Shown: positions 19,701 through 29,048 of the stretch, in pieces
Layout of the letters: each line of letters begins with the position of its first letter
Numbering within the stretch: the first letter of the stretch is position 1
Origin: Poteriospumella lacustris
Lineage: Eukaryota > Sar > Chrysophyceae > Chromulinales > Dinobryaceae
Direction of reading: 5' to 3'
Length of the DNA: 64,000 bases
NCBI GenBank assembly: GCA_008000375.1
Contig: SMOI01000109.1
Span: 38,123 to 102,122, forward strand
The notes under the pieces: model-generated
Told to the model about the DNA's origin: nothing
The model's database searches: none
Seen by the model: only the letters and a program-made list of their open reading frames with translations
Program-made: the position numbers and the translations under genes

Positions 19701-20506
19701 AACGTACCCACACAGAATCTATTTTCTCGTTTGTTTCCCGTCACAAACCTCTTCACAGCACTCACCATTGACTCTTTCCAAGTCTCTTCTTTGGAATCCG
19801 CATAAATGGGCAAACTCAAATCGTAGTCTGCCAACCCGACCGAGTCCGACCGTCCACTTTTCAAATCCCGCTGTCGCATGAGGGTTTTCAATTCTGAAAA
19901 GGATACAAACGCATTGCCCAGGAATTCATCAACGGAAAAGACTTCCTCGTCAAAGACGGAGAACTCTAACGTCGTCGTCGGTGTGTCGCGGATATACATC
20001 GCGTAGCTCTCACCCGCACGACCAGTCAATTTGCCTTTTCCTTCCCATTTCGCATCGTTTGTGTTTCTCTTTGTTGTCGATCTGACACTGTCCAATACTC
20101 GATTTTCAATTGGATTTTCGGAGTATCGTTCATAGACGGCGCTGACAACGTATGGATCAGGTTTGGACCCACTGACCAACCGTTCCGCGAATTGAGTTTC
20201 TTCAGCTTTGTTCAGCTTGACTCTCTTTACAGTCACAATGATCGCACCAGAAAAGGCAAGTCTGATGTGCTGTAATGACGTGAAGTATACTTTACTGTTA
20301 TCCAATCCGATGGCAGGTTTTCCGACGAATGCCTCGTTGTATGCTTCGAAAGAGTACGCTGCAAGAATGGAGGATAGCCGTTCGTCAAAGATCGGTTTAG
20401 ATGCTTTTGGCAATTGACTGGCTAATGATCTCAATCTAAAGAATCGAGTACGTCTCAAAGACGCTCGCTGTTGTTGCAGAAAGCGCTGAGATACTGCGGA
20501 CAGCAT
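16703..20506 (-). CDS. C2-domain class 3 (alpha/beta-hydrolase) lipase
   Basis: A 1267-codon single exon. The first ~35 residues are Arg/Ser/Leu-rich without acids, like a mitochondrial or other organellar presequence. Residues about 75-270 resemble a C2 domain (a KPDPYVV strand, then a D-rich loop ending in FDEEVFSVDEFLG). After a Ser/Pro linker with an LPT micro-repeat comes the class 3 lipase fold: FRGT (oxyanion), GHSLGG with nucleophile Ser about 603, YGAPRVGD, and NRQDIIARMP with the likely catalytic Asp. The catalytic His is not obvious by eye. Long Ala-, Ser- and Thr-rich inserts interrupt the lipase core, and a low-complexity C-terminus follows. It probably hydrolyses membrane glycerolipids or triacylglycerol, with the C2 domain giving Ca2+/membrane recruitment. 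Substrate and compartment are inference. Confidence 0.87.
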   Translation of the reverse strand: MLSAVSQRFLQQQRASLRRTRFFRLRSLASQLPKASKPIFDERLSSILAAYSFEAYNEAFVGKPAIGLDNSKVYFTSLQHIRLAFSGAIIVTVKRVKLNKAEETQFAERLVSGSKPDPYVVSAVYERYSENPIENRVLDSVRSTTKRNTNDAKWEGKGKLTGRAGESYAMYIRDTPTTTLEFSVFDEEVFSVDEFLGNAFVSFSELKTLMRQRDLKSGRSDSVGLADYDLSLPIYADSKEETWKESMVSAVKRFVTGNKRENRFCVGTLEVSVKYLPWSALTDQQLSNLVVLGQTEVFHEPTPPSSTPPPATDPTPKEEDLPSTSPSSSASASVFAENDSATSSWNMNKPSTMDWSQFLAQQMKNQLPTLPTLPTLPTLPTLPKPAEVLQSVEADLRVRTNTAIQSLQDSLTANLPFRVDEATLPTDAKNALFTAPFLPRGGEPGVADWSPLLQRVLAQYERRSNGAVVVVDDDNDGGVPRLVEGLFQNNLHQVCLIDNPDTDTQVALWCDPFARSMVISFRGTQLVRIKDILTDIDLLQAPYRPDHPDLAQTRVHQGFLRAYNSIQLALLQQVHDIFDHLPTKNPATGAMERPWTIYVTGHSLGGALATMCAFDLARIRAGKYTFPPPTPSPSSARSDSNAPFSWSRWGADAAAASSATSSSAASESATTAAATAAATAAAAVSFQAHAKSDVFRSSRDRHFANSLVRPEADAALIFLTPDPQATESALAKALDHSDVVVYTYGAPRVGDPVFKRLFDDLVPHCFRVVNRQDIIARMPRNVTLPIAMAPEAMAKTAAAAAAAAAATTTTQKKKSFFSGAAAKIKTQQQPQAANVDEAGAGAGTGTASTKTQTQTQTKTGASKSSDSEAKAAFCTMYFAHVGRTVLVDDAFVPPATTAATAPMPPMPPPPHHRRRPAGVWIEGESLAQCPLSQDGSLLPPLMNASEMTTKAMAAIAATDAQTLLRDWQAKLQPAVTQAMDTATKNVNELVEKQLAGLAATWPTTPTITALATGAEGGASPTTSTTAPSATTAPLATTATAPSEAPSSSSSSSSSSSSSSLPSLSMPPIPWASLTSELVQRLREASNASPAEGASPGGSLATATATSSTAVEDLVAERWRLLETTLTEWKAAASNSLAYPPSLMPSSASSPSPSPSQSQLPTPPPQQQQQQRQQQQLQWKQVLDVAASLGVDTAVLEREVALLTSVWDRTAIDHHLEGAYFEAMCHVVGCEELIAKAPPAAAATASTATTAASASTVDTTVAVDVSLT

Positions 20507-20881
20507 TCTAGTCAGATCCCAAGTCTCTGTTGATCAATCACGAACACAACTTCACACCACTAACAATACACGCACATATTCTTGACAAAACTGAATCAGG
20601 TTATGTCTCTATTACATTGCACTTTCCTTTTTTTTTTCTGCTGCCTTTCTGCTTTGGTTCTCTGTTCTGCGAAAAATCGTCGTCGTCGTCGTCGTCGTCG
20701 TCAAGTGTATAACGGACACATGTGATGAATGTGTTGCCTGCTAGCAGCAAGCCCTCCTACAAAAGGACTCGTCGCACCGTCAGAGCCGCTGCTGCTCGGT
20801 GCGGTTGTTTCTTTGATGATGCAGCCGTGAATGAACGAATGAATGAATAATGTCGAGAATATGTGTGAAACATTGCCAAGG
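20507..20881. other. Divergent intergenic region
   Basis: Lies between the lipase start and the left arm of the inverted duplication. It contains a T-run near 20630 and a GTC trinucleotide run at about 20679-20702. No gene is seen. Confidence 0.4.
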
Positions 20882-21405
20882 AATCAGTCTGCTTCTATCC
20901 TCTTCTTGTCTTCATCAGTCTCTGAGAATTTTGCAACTCGTTTTTCGGTAGTCATTGAGAATGTTCGGTCGATCACTTCTGTCGCTTTCGCGTGCAACCT
21001 TTGCCAAACCTATCAGAGCCCCAACGACGGCATTTGCAACGCCGGCTTTGACTCGCAACTATATGGTTATCGTGGATGCCTCGGACAATGAAGACCAGAT
21101 TCGATTTGAACTGGGCGAATTCGCCAACGACGCCCAAAACATGGGATGCAACTCCCATCCTTACTACCGACGAGTAAGTGGAATTCACGCAAGCAATCTG
21201 CTGATCGAAACCACTTCACCGCTGTTAATGTGTTTACATTTGTAGGCGCGCCTCACGAAAAGCGATGTGCGAAAACGGACGGGCGAAGCCATCCGAAGAA
21301 AGAGGGCATACGACAAGGTCAATAACTTGGTCAGAATGATCGAGCTCCAGAACGAATACAAGCTTCGTTAAGACACGAAGAGGCCTGTAATAGAAGCAGT
21401 AATTA
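20882..21405 (+). repeat. Inverted duplication, left arm
   Basis: This arm of about 524 bp is the reverse complement of 21729-22251. Identity appears complete from the start codon through the intron to the stop of the enclosed ribosomal protein gene. At both outer edges a few substitutions and small indels appear before homology ends. The 323-bp spacer (21406-21728) shows no self-similarity or gene. Confidence 0.93.
20961..21371 (+). CDS. bS21-type organellar ribosomal protein, copy 1
   Basis: CDS: join(20961..21173, 21246..21371), 112 residues; the 72-nt intron is GTAAGT...TTTGTAG and falls between codons. The first ~35 residues (Arg, Ser, Ala, Thr-rich, no acids) look like a mitochondrial presequence. 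The mature part has the bS21 pattern: a short beta start (MVIVDASDNE), a helix, a YYRR element, then a very basic helix (VRKRTGEAIRRKRAYDK). Bacterial and mitochondrial S21 proteins are small and basic and bind the small subunit near the mRNA exit channel. An identical gene lies on the opposite strand at 21763-22173. Assignment is by pattern; another small basic ribosomal protein is possible. Confidence 0.7.
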
Positions 21406-21728
21406 CTTTATGCAATACAAAACAAAGATGAGAATCCTGAGTCCAAATAATGAGTCTGAACAGATGGCACAGTCGAATAGAGATATGATGCGGAGCTCTT
21501 CGAACAAAACCGCACTTAAACCGCACTTTGAGGCGGGTATCCAACTGAAAACAAAGAAGGTGATCGTTTTTCTCATTGATCCTATTTCGTCATTTATCGA
21601 CCTTGCTATGGTCATCTCGAGATGCAAAAACAACACCGAAACAACTGCAAACGGTTGACATCCTTGAAGGACACGACAAAAGAACTCGGATAATTTTCTT
21701 TGCTTTGGCGATTGCATAAAATAAAATC

Positions 21729-22251
21729 TAATTACTGCTTCTGTTACAGGCCTCTTCGTGTCTTAACGAAGCTTGTATTCGTTCTGGAGCTCGATCATTC
21801 TGACCAAGTTATTGACCTTGTCGTATGCCCTCTTTCTTCGGATGGCTTCGCCCGTCCGTTTTCGCACATCGCTTTTCGTGAGGCGCGCCTACAAATGTAA
21901 ACACATTAACAGCGGTGAAGTGGTTTCGATCAGCAGATTGCTTGCGTGAATTCCACTTACTCGTCGGTAGTAAGGATGGGAGTTGCATCCCATGTTTTGG
22001 GCGTCGTTGGCGAATTCGCCCAGTTCAAATCGAATCTGGTCTTCATTGTCCGAGGCATCCACGATAACCATATAGTTGCGAGTCAAAGCCGGCGTTGCAA
22101 ATGCCGTCGTTGGGGCTCTGATAGGTTTGGCAAAGGTTGCACGCGAAAGCGACAGAAGTGATCGACCGAACATTCTCAATGACTACCGAAAAACGAGTTG
22201 CAAAACAGAAGAGACTGATAAAGACAAAAAGAGGATAGAAGCAGACTGATT
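21729..22251 (-). repeat. Inverted duplication, right arm
   Basis: This is the reverse-complement partner of 20882-21405 and holds the second bS21-type gene. The outer flank diverges within about 70 bp upstream of the start codon. The inner flank diverges about 35 bp after the stop codon. Confidence 0.93.
21763..22173 (-). CDS. bS21-type organellar ribosomal protein, copy 2
   Basis: CDS: complement(join(21763..21888, 21961..22173)), 112 residues. The exons and the 72-nt intron appear identical to copy 1, so the two genes are tail-to-tail and would give convergent, complementary transcripts if transcription runs past the stops. Organellar presequence and basic S21-like body are as in copy 1. 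An unchanged intron means either a very recent duplication, ongoing gene conversion, or an assembly artefact. The differing outer flanks argue against a simple artefact. Confidence 0.7.
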
Positions 22252-22682
22252 TGTTCGAAATTCCCACGTCTTGATCAAGTCAATCATCAAAAAGAAAAAG
22301 AACGGCGTCTATCATCTATCTGCGGCTGCTCTGCTGCTGCGGTTGTTGGCCTCTGCCGCTTGTCTCGTTTGTTGGCGACAGAGACAACCAAAGGCCGTGA
22401 TGACAAACGACAAGTGACATTCCCAGTTGACAGTTTGAAGTGGCTGCTCGAGGTTGTTTCATCGTTTGGCCTTTACGTTATCGATTTGATCTCCTTTGTT
22501 GGATTGGCATTCTTTTCCATTTGATTGGTGACCCCTCCCCTTCTATTATTCTCACCGCTCATGCACTTTGCGGGGAAGGTTATCACCGCCTTTCTGTAAC
22601 TTTGACAGATTCCAGAAGTGTGTGTATTACCCCCATCATCATTTGTCGCCTCGATTTGGATACAATTATAACCCGTTCAACA
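22252..22682. promoter_or_regulatory. Divergent promoter region
   Basis: About 430 bp between copy 2 of the S21-type gene and the next start codon at 22683. The downstream gene's frame is open back to 22440, but the first ATG in frame at a sensible place is 22683. No specific element is recognised. Confidence 0.3.
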
Positions 22683-25253
22683 ATGATGGATAATTTCGAC
22701 GTAGACGATGTAGTTGACATCGTCGCTTCGGATGAGAAACTCTTTCGATATGTCATGAAATTGGTGAAAAGTCGCCTCTCAAAAGGAGCGAGAGCGGACA
22801 AAGACTGGTGCGTGAAAGTGATCGACATGACCATTGAAGCAGCTTTGCAAGAAGTGCGTGTGACAGATATTGTAAAGAACATGATACGACAACAACAACA
22901 GCAAGCCGAGGAGGCCCGTCAACTCATGCAGGAAGAATCGGACGACGATGACATTCTCTTGCCGCAACCTTCGTCCGACAGTAGTGAAGACGGTCGTGGC
23001 GCCATTGCTCCTTTCGAACCTGAATTCGAACAACCACAACAGAGCAATCCACCACGGCTATCACCACATCGATCAGATAATCGACCTCCTGCTTCGGAGT
23101 CCTCTGATCTACAAGACAGCAGTCACCTCAGTGAAAGCAATCTCAACGACAGTGAATTGCGACCGCAGTTTTCAGACAACGAACCATCTTCCGTGAGTAC
23201 TACCTCACCCAAACGCGTGTTACGAAACATGAACAAGTATAAAAGCTTGCCAAGCAGCGATCATCCTGCGCCTTCGGAGGAAATTGAACCGTTCGCGACG
23301 TTGGAAATCGAGACGCACAACCTTCCGGGGCAACACTTCGCTGATTTCCATGGCCAATCCGATCTCCTGGATACGAATGCCTCGGTGGGTTCTTGTGCAG
23401 AATCTGACGCGTCTACCGTTCAAGTCATGGCGCCGGCAGCGTTTTCTCCGGTACACGACGGAGACCACGACTGGGAAGACGACGGAGACGTCGTCGGCCG
23501 ACGACGCGAGGACGCACGTAAAAGTTTGGAATATCACAGTGACAACAGCAGCCTTGAAGACGACAACGATCCAGAAGATCCAGAAGATCCAGATGATCAA
23601 GCGAACAATGATGCGGATGACGATGGGCTCGATGTGTTGGAGAAACGGTTCGTGGCGTCAGGAAATGGCTTCGGTCAGACGCTCCACCGACAACGGTATT
23701 CGGAGGATGAGTCCAACACCGCCAGCAGTATGATGGGCGAAGAAGAACCACCGATCACCAGTGGTATACAGAGTCAACGGGAAAGCCATGAGTTCTTGGT
23801 CTCGCCCACGGTAGCCACCCACGGCGGCGTCGAAGACGGCGACGAGGTGTTGATGACGGATTCCAACCGACAAAGCCAAGACTTCGCCACCGACCGAACC
23901 AACTCCTCGTCCCCTCGTCCGTTGGACTCGTCGTCTTCCTCATCGTCTGAAGAGCAACGATCTCAACGATCAATGCCCGATGATGGTGATGGTGATGATG
24001 ATGAGCAATATCGTCGCCCTCGATACGATGAGGATGATGACGACGACGACAACGGTGTGCTAGGAAACATCGACGAAGATCTGGCGCAATGGGAAGCGAA
24101 GTTGATGACGACGCTGAAGGAGGAACGCGAAGAACTGCAGCAGCAGCCAGCGGCTTCTGCTGCTCCCGCTGCTCCTGCTGCTGCTGGAGTTTTCTCGATG
24201 ACCACCTCGTTGCCCACCATTTCCATCGATGTCTCTCGTCCGCTAGGTCCAACGTCGTCGAACAGTGCTCCGCATAGTCCTCGCAGTGCCAACAGTTCGA
24301 CGATGGGGAGTCCATCGACAGCGTCGCCGAACCGTCTCAAAACCTGTGTCCCCAACCGCAATATCCTGCCCCATCAAGCGTCACCCAGTAGTCCCGGCGT
24401 GTATCTCTCCCCCAGTCGACTTCCCACCGCGGGCAGTAGCAGCAGTAGCAGCAGCGGCGGCAGTAGCCCTCATTCGAGTCCGTCTCATCGACAGAGACAC
24501 GAGTCGCCGCATCGCAGTCCACAAGAGACTGAGACGACGCCACACAGTGAGCCATCGGAGGACTACTCGATGGACGATTTCCACGCGGATCAAAGCCTGT
24601 TGTCGGCCAACGCGAGTCCTCATAAGAAGCCATTGACGAACGATGCCCACGCGAAGGACGCCGAGGAGGAGGTGGACGAAGTCTACGACGACGACTACGA
24701 CTACGACGAAGACGCCGCGGCCGATCGCACCGCAGCGCTTTCCACGAGCACAGCAGCAGCAACAACAGCGGTAGCCGCAGCTGAGAACCCCTTTGGCTTC
24801 GCTCATACCGCGTCTTCGTCGTCGTCGAGTGGCCCCCGCGGAGGAGGCAACGGTCGTTCTACGCGACGGGTGATGTTCCACAACCAACTGATCTCCGATG
24901 TCTTTTATCGGGACCGGACCGAACCGTCCGAGAAACGCCTACTGTTTTACGCCCATGAAGATGAAGCGCGCTTTGGCGAAGATCAATTCCGAGAGATGTC
25001 GGAAGCCGAGAAACTCGGCTTGTCCTGGGCGGAGTGGGTGGAGAAGTACCACCACGACCACGACGATGGCCTACGACACTACCGTCCAGCCGGCTACCAT
25101 ACCAGCCACAGTCAGAGCCACAGCCATAGTCAGAGCCATAGCCATAGCAGCAACACGCGTATGGATTTGTACACGAGCGGTGACGACGAGTTCGAATTGG
25201 CCGAAGAAGACAGCGACGGTGGCCTGTACGATTTCGACGACGACAACTTCTAA
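22683..25253 (+). CDS. Large acidic, low-complexity protein of unknown function
   Basis: 856 residues from the ATG at 22683 (MMDNFDVDD). The first ~90 residues look folded and helical (a DEKLFRYVMKLVKSRLSKG-like segment, then a basic DxVKNMIRQ helix). Next come about 600 residues rich in Asp, Glu, Ser, Pro and Gln, with several long acidic runs. Near the C-terminus a compact conserved-looking block begins RVMFHNQLISDVFYR and runs through LLFYAHEDEARFGEDQ to GLSWAEWVEKY, followed by His/Ser dipeptide repeats and an acidic end. The two ordered ends joined by a disordered acidic middle suggest a scaffold or nuclear/chromatin factor. I do not recognise a family. Confidence 0.7.
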   Translation: MMDNFDVDDVVDIVASDEKLFRYVMKLVKSRLSKGARADKDWCVKVIDMTIEAALQEVRVTDIVKNMIRQQQQQAEEARQLMQEESDDDDILLPQPSSDSSEDGRGAIAPFEPEFEQPQQSNPPRLSPHRSDNRPPASESSDLQDSSHLSESNLNDSELRPQFSDNEPSSVSTTSPKRVLRNMNKYKSLPSSDHPAPSEEIEPFATLEIETHNLPGQHFADFHGQSDLLDTNASVGSCAESDASTVQVMAPAAFSPVHDGDHDWEDDGDVVGRRREDARKSLEYHSDNSSLEDDNDPEDPEDPDDQANNDADDDGLDVLEKRFVASGNGFGQTLHRQRYSEDESNTASSMMGEEEPPITSGIQSQRESHEFLVSPTVATHGGVEDGDEVLMTDSNRQSQDFATDRTNSSSPRPLDSSSSSSSEEQRSQRSMPDDGDGDDDEQYRRPRYDEDDDDDDNGVLGNIDEDLAQWEAKLMTTLKEEREELQQQPAASAAPAAPAAAGVFSMTTSLPTISIDVSRPLGPTSSNSAPHSPRSANSSTMGSPSTASPNRLKTCVPNRNILPHQASPSSPGVYLSPSRLPTAGSSSSSSSGGSSPHSSPSHRQRHESPHRSPQETETTPHSEPSEDYSMDDFHADQSLLSANASPHKKPLTNDAHAKDAEEEVDEVYDDDYDYDEDAAADRTAALSTSTAAATTAVAAAENPFGFAHTASSSSSSGPRGGGNGRSTRRVMFHNQLISDVFYRDRTEPSEKRLLFYAHEDEARFGEDQFREMSEAEKLGLSWAEWVEKYHHDHDDGLRHYRPAGYHTSHSQSHSHSQSHSHSSNTRMDLYTSGDDEFELAEEDSDGGLYDFDDDNF

Positions 25254-26169
25254 TAGGAAAGGGGTTTCGCCCCGTGTCTTCTGCACCTCCTCGTCCTTTT
25301 CCTCCTCGTCCTCCGTGTCCTCCTCCGCGTCCTCCCTCTCTTCTGCTTCGATTCGACGGTGCTGCGGAGGCGGATGTGCAATCCGTCTCATCAGTACACT
25401 GCAGCGGGGTGTGTGTGGGGGGTGGGCAGGGTCACTGTCAACTGTTTTTTTGTCGCGTGTTTCGGTTTCACCTTCGATGTTGTTCGCTGTGTGTCGCCAC
25501 TCTTCGTCTCTGTCTCTGTTCTGCCTTTGCTCTGCCCTCCGCAAGTGTGAGGGGTGTTCTTCACGTCGTATGGCGGAAAAGGCTGCCTGTGTCTGTGTCT
25601 GTGTCGGTGTCGGTGTCTGAGGTATGATTGATCGACGTGTATCGATGTGGCTGTTGTGTGCGGTGTTGGAGGACGACGGAACCATCCCCAACGACCCCGC
25701 CCCGCCCCAACGAGCCACTGTCTTTGTAAGCGTAAAGTAGTTCGTTTTCACGTGAAGGCAACCACCAGAGACCCAACGAGACTGTCTGCTCACCGACGAG
25801 TGGGGGATAATAGAATTTTCAACAGCACAACAACACGCGAACGACCGCCACCGCAGGCAGTTCCTCGAAGTGAATGGGCCTATCTCGGCAAAGCACCGTA
25901 CAACATCCAGAGCGCCCCACAGATCGCGCCTACGACGATTGGGGATCAGATATACGGTGAACAGGTGGTGGAAGAAGACGAAGCCAGCTGCTGGACAGCT
26001 GCTGGACAGCTGGACAGCTGGACAGGGGAGGGAAGGACAAAGCGAATCAACGGATCGGACAAGACATCGAAGTGCACAAGCAAAGCGGTAAACACAAAAA
26101 TCGAATGTAAGAGATAGAGAGAGAGACACACACACACACACACACAAAAGAGTGGCTCCTTGCAGCGCC
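25254..26169. other. Convergent intergenic region with simple repeats
   Basis: About 915 bp between convergent genes. Visible repeats: a GTGTCT/GTGTCG array near 25587-25619, a GGACAGCT-type array near 25990-26022, and a GA/CA dinucleotide tract at about 26111-26147. No gene is supported. Confidence 0.5.
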
Positions 26170-28534
26170 TCAGTCGAGTAGTGGGACAGCCGATGCGGCA
26201 GGCATCGCACCGTCGGCAGTCGTCTCCTCCTCTGTGACGTCGTAGCGAGCCTCGCCCACAACGGACCCATCGCTGTCTCCACCACCCGGAGGAGGATGAT
26301 GATGCCAATCCAATTGCTTGCGCACTAGATTCGCATACGTCGGGGAGGTCTGCAGCAGTTCTCGATGCCGCCCCTGCGCCACGACTTTGCCGTGTTCGAA
26401 GACGAAGATACAGTCGGCGTCCCGGACGGTGGACAAGCGATGGGCAATCAAGATCACCGTGCGGTCTTGCATCAGTCGATTGATGGCCTCTTGGACCAGC
26501 TGTATTACGTACATCAGACACAGCAGGGCAGTGGGTGGGCGGTTAAGGCGGGCGGCGTCATCATCAGCCTCAGCCTCACAAAGGGACGTACCATTTCGCT
26601 CTCCGAATCCAGCGCCGAGGTCGCTTCGTCCAGCAACAGAATCTTCGGATTCGCCAACAACGCACGGGCAATGGCCACGCGTTGCTTTTGCCCACCGGAC
26701 AAACGCACACCCCGTTCGCCTACAATGGTGTCGTAGCCATCGGGAAAACGCATGATGAACTCGTGGGCGTTGGCCATGCGCCCCGCCGCTTCGACTTCCT
26801 CTTGCGATGCCAGCGCACTCAACGCCGCCGCATTCGCATCGTCAGAAGCCAGCAATGCCGCAAACCCGGCCGGATCGGCGGCCGCACGCGAATAGAGAAT
26901 GTTCGAACGAATCGATCCGCTGAACAACACGGGGTCCTGGGGCACGATCGCGATCTGTCGATGGATGAACCGGGGGTCCAGCGTCCGCACGTCGTGTCCG
27001 TCGATGAGGATACGTCCCTGGCTGACGTCGTAGAAGCGTTCCAAGAGATTCAACACCGTCGATTTCCCCGATCCTGATTGACCCACCAGCGCGATCGTTT
27101 GTTTCGGCCGCACGTGCAACGAAAACGAGTCCAACACGGTGACGTTCGGTCGCGCGGGGTAGGCGAAGGCGATGTCGTCAAAGACGACTTCCCCGGTACA
27201 GGCGGTGGGATAGAGACCTCCTTCATGGGGGATCGCTGGCTTCGTGTCCAAGATGGTGAAGATTCTATGCGCAGTACACACGACACAGGACACACCCAGC
27301 AGGGGCCAGCGTGTCAGCGGGTCAGCGGGTCAGCGAATCAATCAATGTGCAAAGGAACACGAGAGCCAACCGTTACGTTACCTTTCACTGGCACCCAGGG
27401 CATTGTTGAACTCGGTGTACAAACTGGAAAAGACGCCCAACCCAATCGCGATGTAAAACGAATACAGCACGAAGGCGGTCAGGTCGCCCACCGCCAAATC
27501 GCCGTTGATCACCAGCGTCGCTCCGAAGTACACCACGACGAGAATGGCCAAGCCCGCGAGAAAGCCTATGCCGCCCGCAAAGATACCGTAGGCCAAGGAT
27601 TTCTTCGCGCCCTTGCGATACGATTGTTGGATATGTTCGACGTAGCTACGCAGCTCCCACATTTCTCCGCCGAAGGATTTCATGACGCGGGCGTTGCCAA
27701 TGCTCTCCGAGCCAGTATCCGCTGCGCGCGCGAGCGCATCTTGGTAGTCCTTCGTCAATTTCCTCGTGAAGCGGCCATACAGCGCCACAATGATGACCAG
27801 AACCGGCACGACCGCCATCATCACCAGCGTCAGCTTCCAGCTCGTGATGAACAGCAACACAATCGACACGAACACCTCCGCCATCGACTTTAAACCCATG
27901 GAAATATTGACGGACAAACAACTCTGAACCACGGCCGTGTCGGATGAGAGGCGATTCATCAACTCGCCCGTCTTGTTGGTGTCGAAGAAGGCGATGTCTT
28001 GGACGATGATCTGTTCGAACAGACGCGTCCTCAAATTCCTCACCAATCTCTCACCGACCAACGTGAACAACCAGCCTCGCAACGTCGTGAAAATACCCCC
28101 CACAGCAAGAATGACCAACAGCATGATGGAATAACGATTGACGTCTTTCAGTTGGTGGCCGTGGTCCGAAGAGCAGGTCGTGATTATCTTTCCGAAGAAC
28201 ATGGGCTGCGCCAGTTGTGCAGCTGAGCTAAACACCAAAGCGATAGATGCAAATACCAAGGTTTTCCATTCCGATTGAACTTTGGAGCAGAAACACCGTG
28301 TCAGGAGAAGGCGACCATTACCACAGGAACATACGCAGAGCACTTACCAAGTGATATCAGCCTTCCGAAGGACGCTCGTTCTTTCTTGACACCACCATCA
28401 ATGGATTGATCGTTTTTATGCATTGGGGATTCAACATCACTCGGAGATGCTTCATCCATCGCTGGCAGCAGACGCTCTTTAGTGCTCTCCGGACTCTCCC
28501 CGGATTTCGCCGGTTTACTTGATGAAGCTCCCAT
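26170..28534 (-). CDS. Half-size ABC transporter, ABCB (TAP/MDR-like) type
   Basis: CDS: complement(join(26170..26499, 26592..27264, 27382..28279, 28348..28534)), 695 residues; the introns of 92, 117 and 68 nt all keep phase. The N-terminus MGASSSK fits an N-myristoylation site, followed by a polar ~70-residue cytosolic leader. One six-helix ABC exporter transmembrane domain follows (GERLVRNLRTRLF, the INDTAVVQ-like SSDTAVVQ and the coupling-helix region). The nucleotide-binding domain then has Walker A GQSGSGKST, signature LSGGQKQR, Walker B ILLLDEATSALD and H-loop AHRLS. An Ala-rich insert of about 20 residues sits between the Q-loop and the signature. Half transporters act as dimers. Substrate and membrane are not visible from sequence; the myristoylation motif argues against mitochondrial import. 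Confidence 0.93.
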
Positions 28535-29048
28535 TTTTCGTTCACACGAGGCCTCCCTGAAGGTGGAGCAAGCCAACAAGGTCAACAAAATGCTTGTGAT
28601 AGCCTCACATCAATCTTCATTGCTCTTTCCGTGGACTTAGCTTGCTGGATCAACAACTTCTTATCTCTCGTTCCTCCTGCCGCCTGCTGCCACGTGAACT
28701 TGCAGACGGGACGAGACGACGACGACGATCCTGGCCATCTCGGGTAGACACAACGAGAATCCGGAAAAAGGACGGCCTCTGACTCGGGAACCCGAACATG
28801 CAAGTTGAAGTGACAACCATCGCCGGCGACGCTGATGCAAAGCAATAAAATCGATGCAATCGCACAATCATTCATCTCATCTGGAGCGGAGAGAGTCAAG
28901 AATTAGTATTTGTCCATTGTTGAGTGTGGAAACTGGGAAGAAGTCTGACAAAAGGGGGTTTTCTCTCATAAAAATCTTCTTGTTCATCGACACTTTTTCC
29001 ATCGCAGTAACTTTCAGTACTAAATTCGCGTGACCGGAAGATAGAAAA
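28535..29048. promoter_or_regulatory. Divergent promoter region (ABCB / GH28)
   Basis: A 514-bp gap between divergent start codons. A minus-strand open frame (28582-28867 from an ATG) has a hydrophobic start but no other support, so I treat it as 5' leader sequence. No specific element is identified. Confidence 0.3.

Noticed and set aside
16875-19881. Several plus-strand frames of 100-300 codons opposite the lipase
   Set aside because: Low-complexity antisense shadows of the GC-rich lipase coding strand; no motif found.
20882-22251. Inverted duplication as a transposon or MITE
   Set aside because: The arms contain a complete host gene with intron, no target-site duplication was seen, and the spacer has no transposase.
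22440-22682. N-terminal extension of the acidic protein upstream of 22683
   Set aside because: The frame is open but lacks an ATG before 22683 and reads like non-coding leader.
28582-28867. Minus-strand frame with a signal-like start just upstream of the ABCB gene
   Set aside because: Could be a small secreted protein, but it ends 48 bp before the ABCB start on the same strand and looks like leader sequence.
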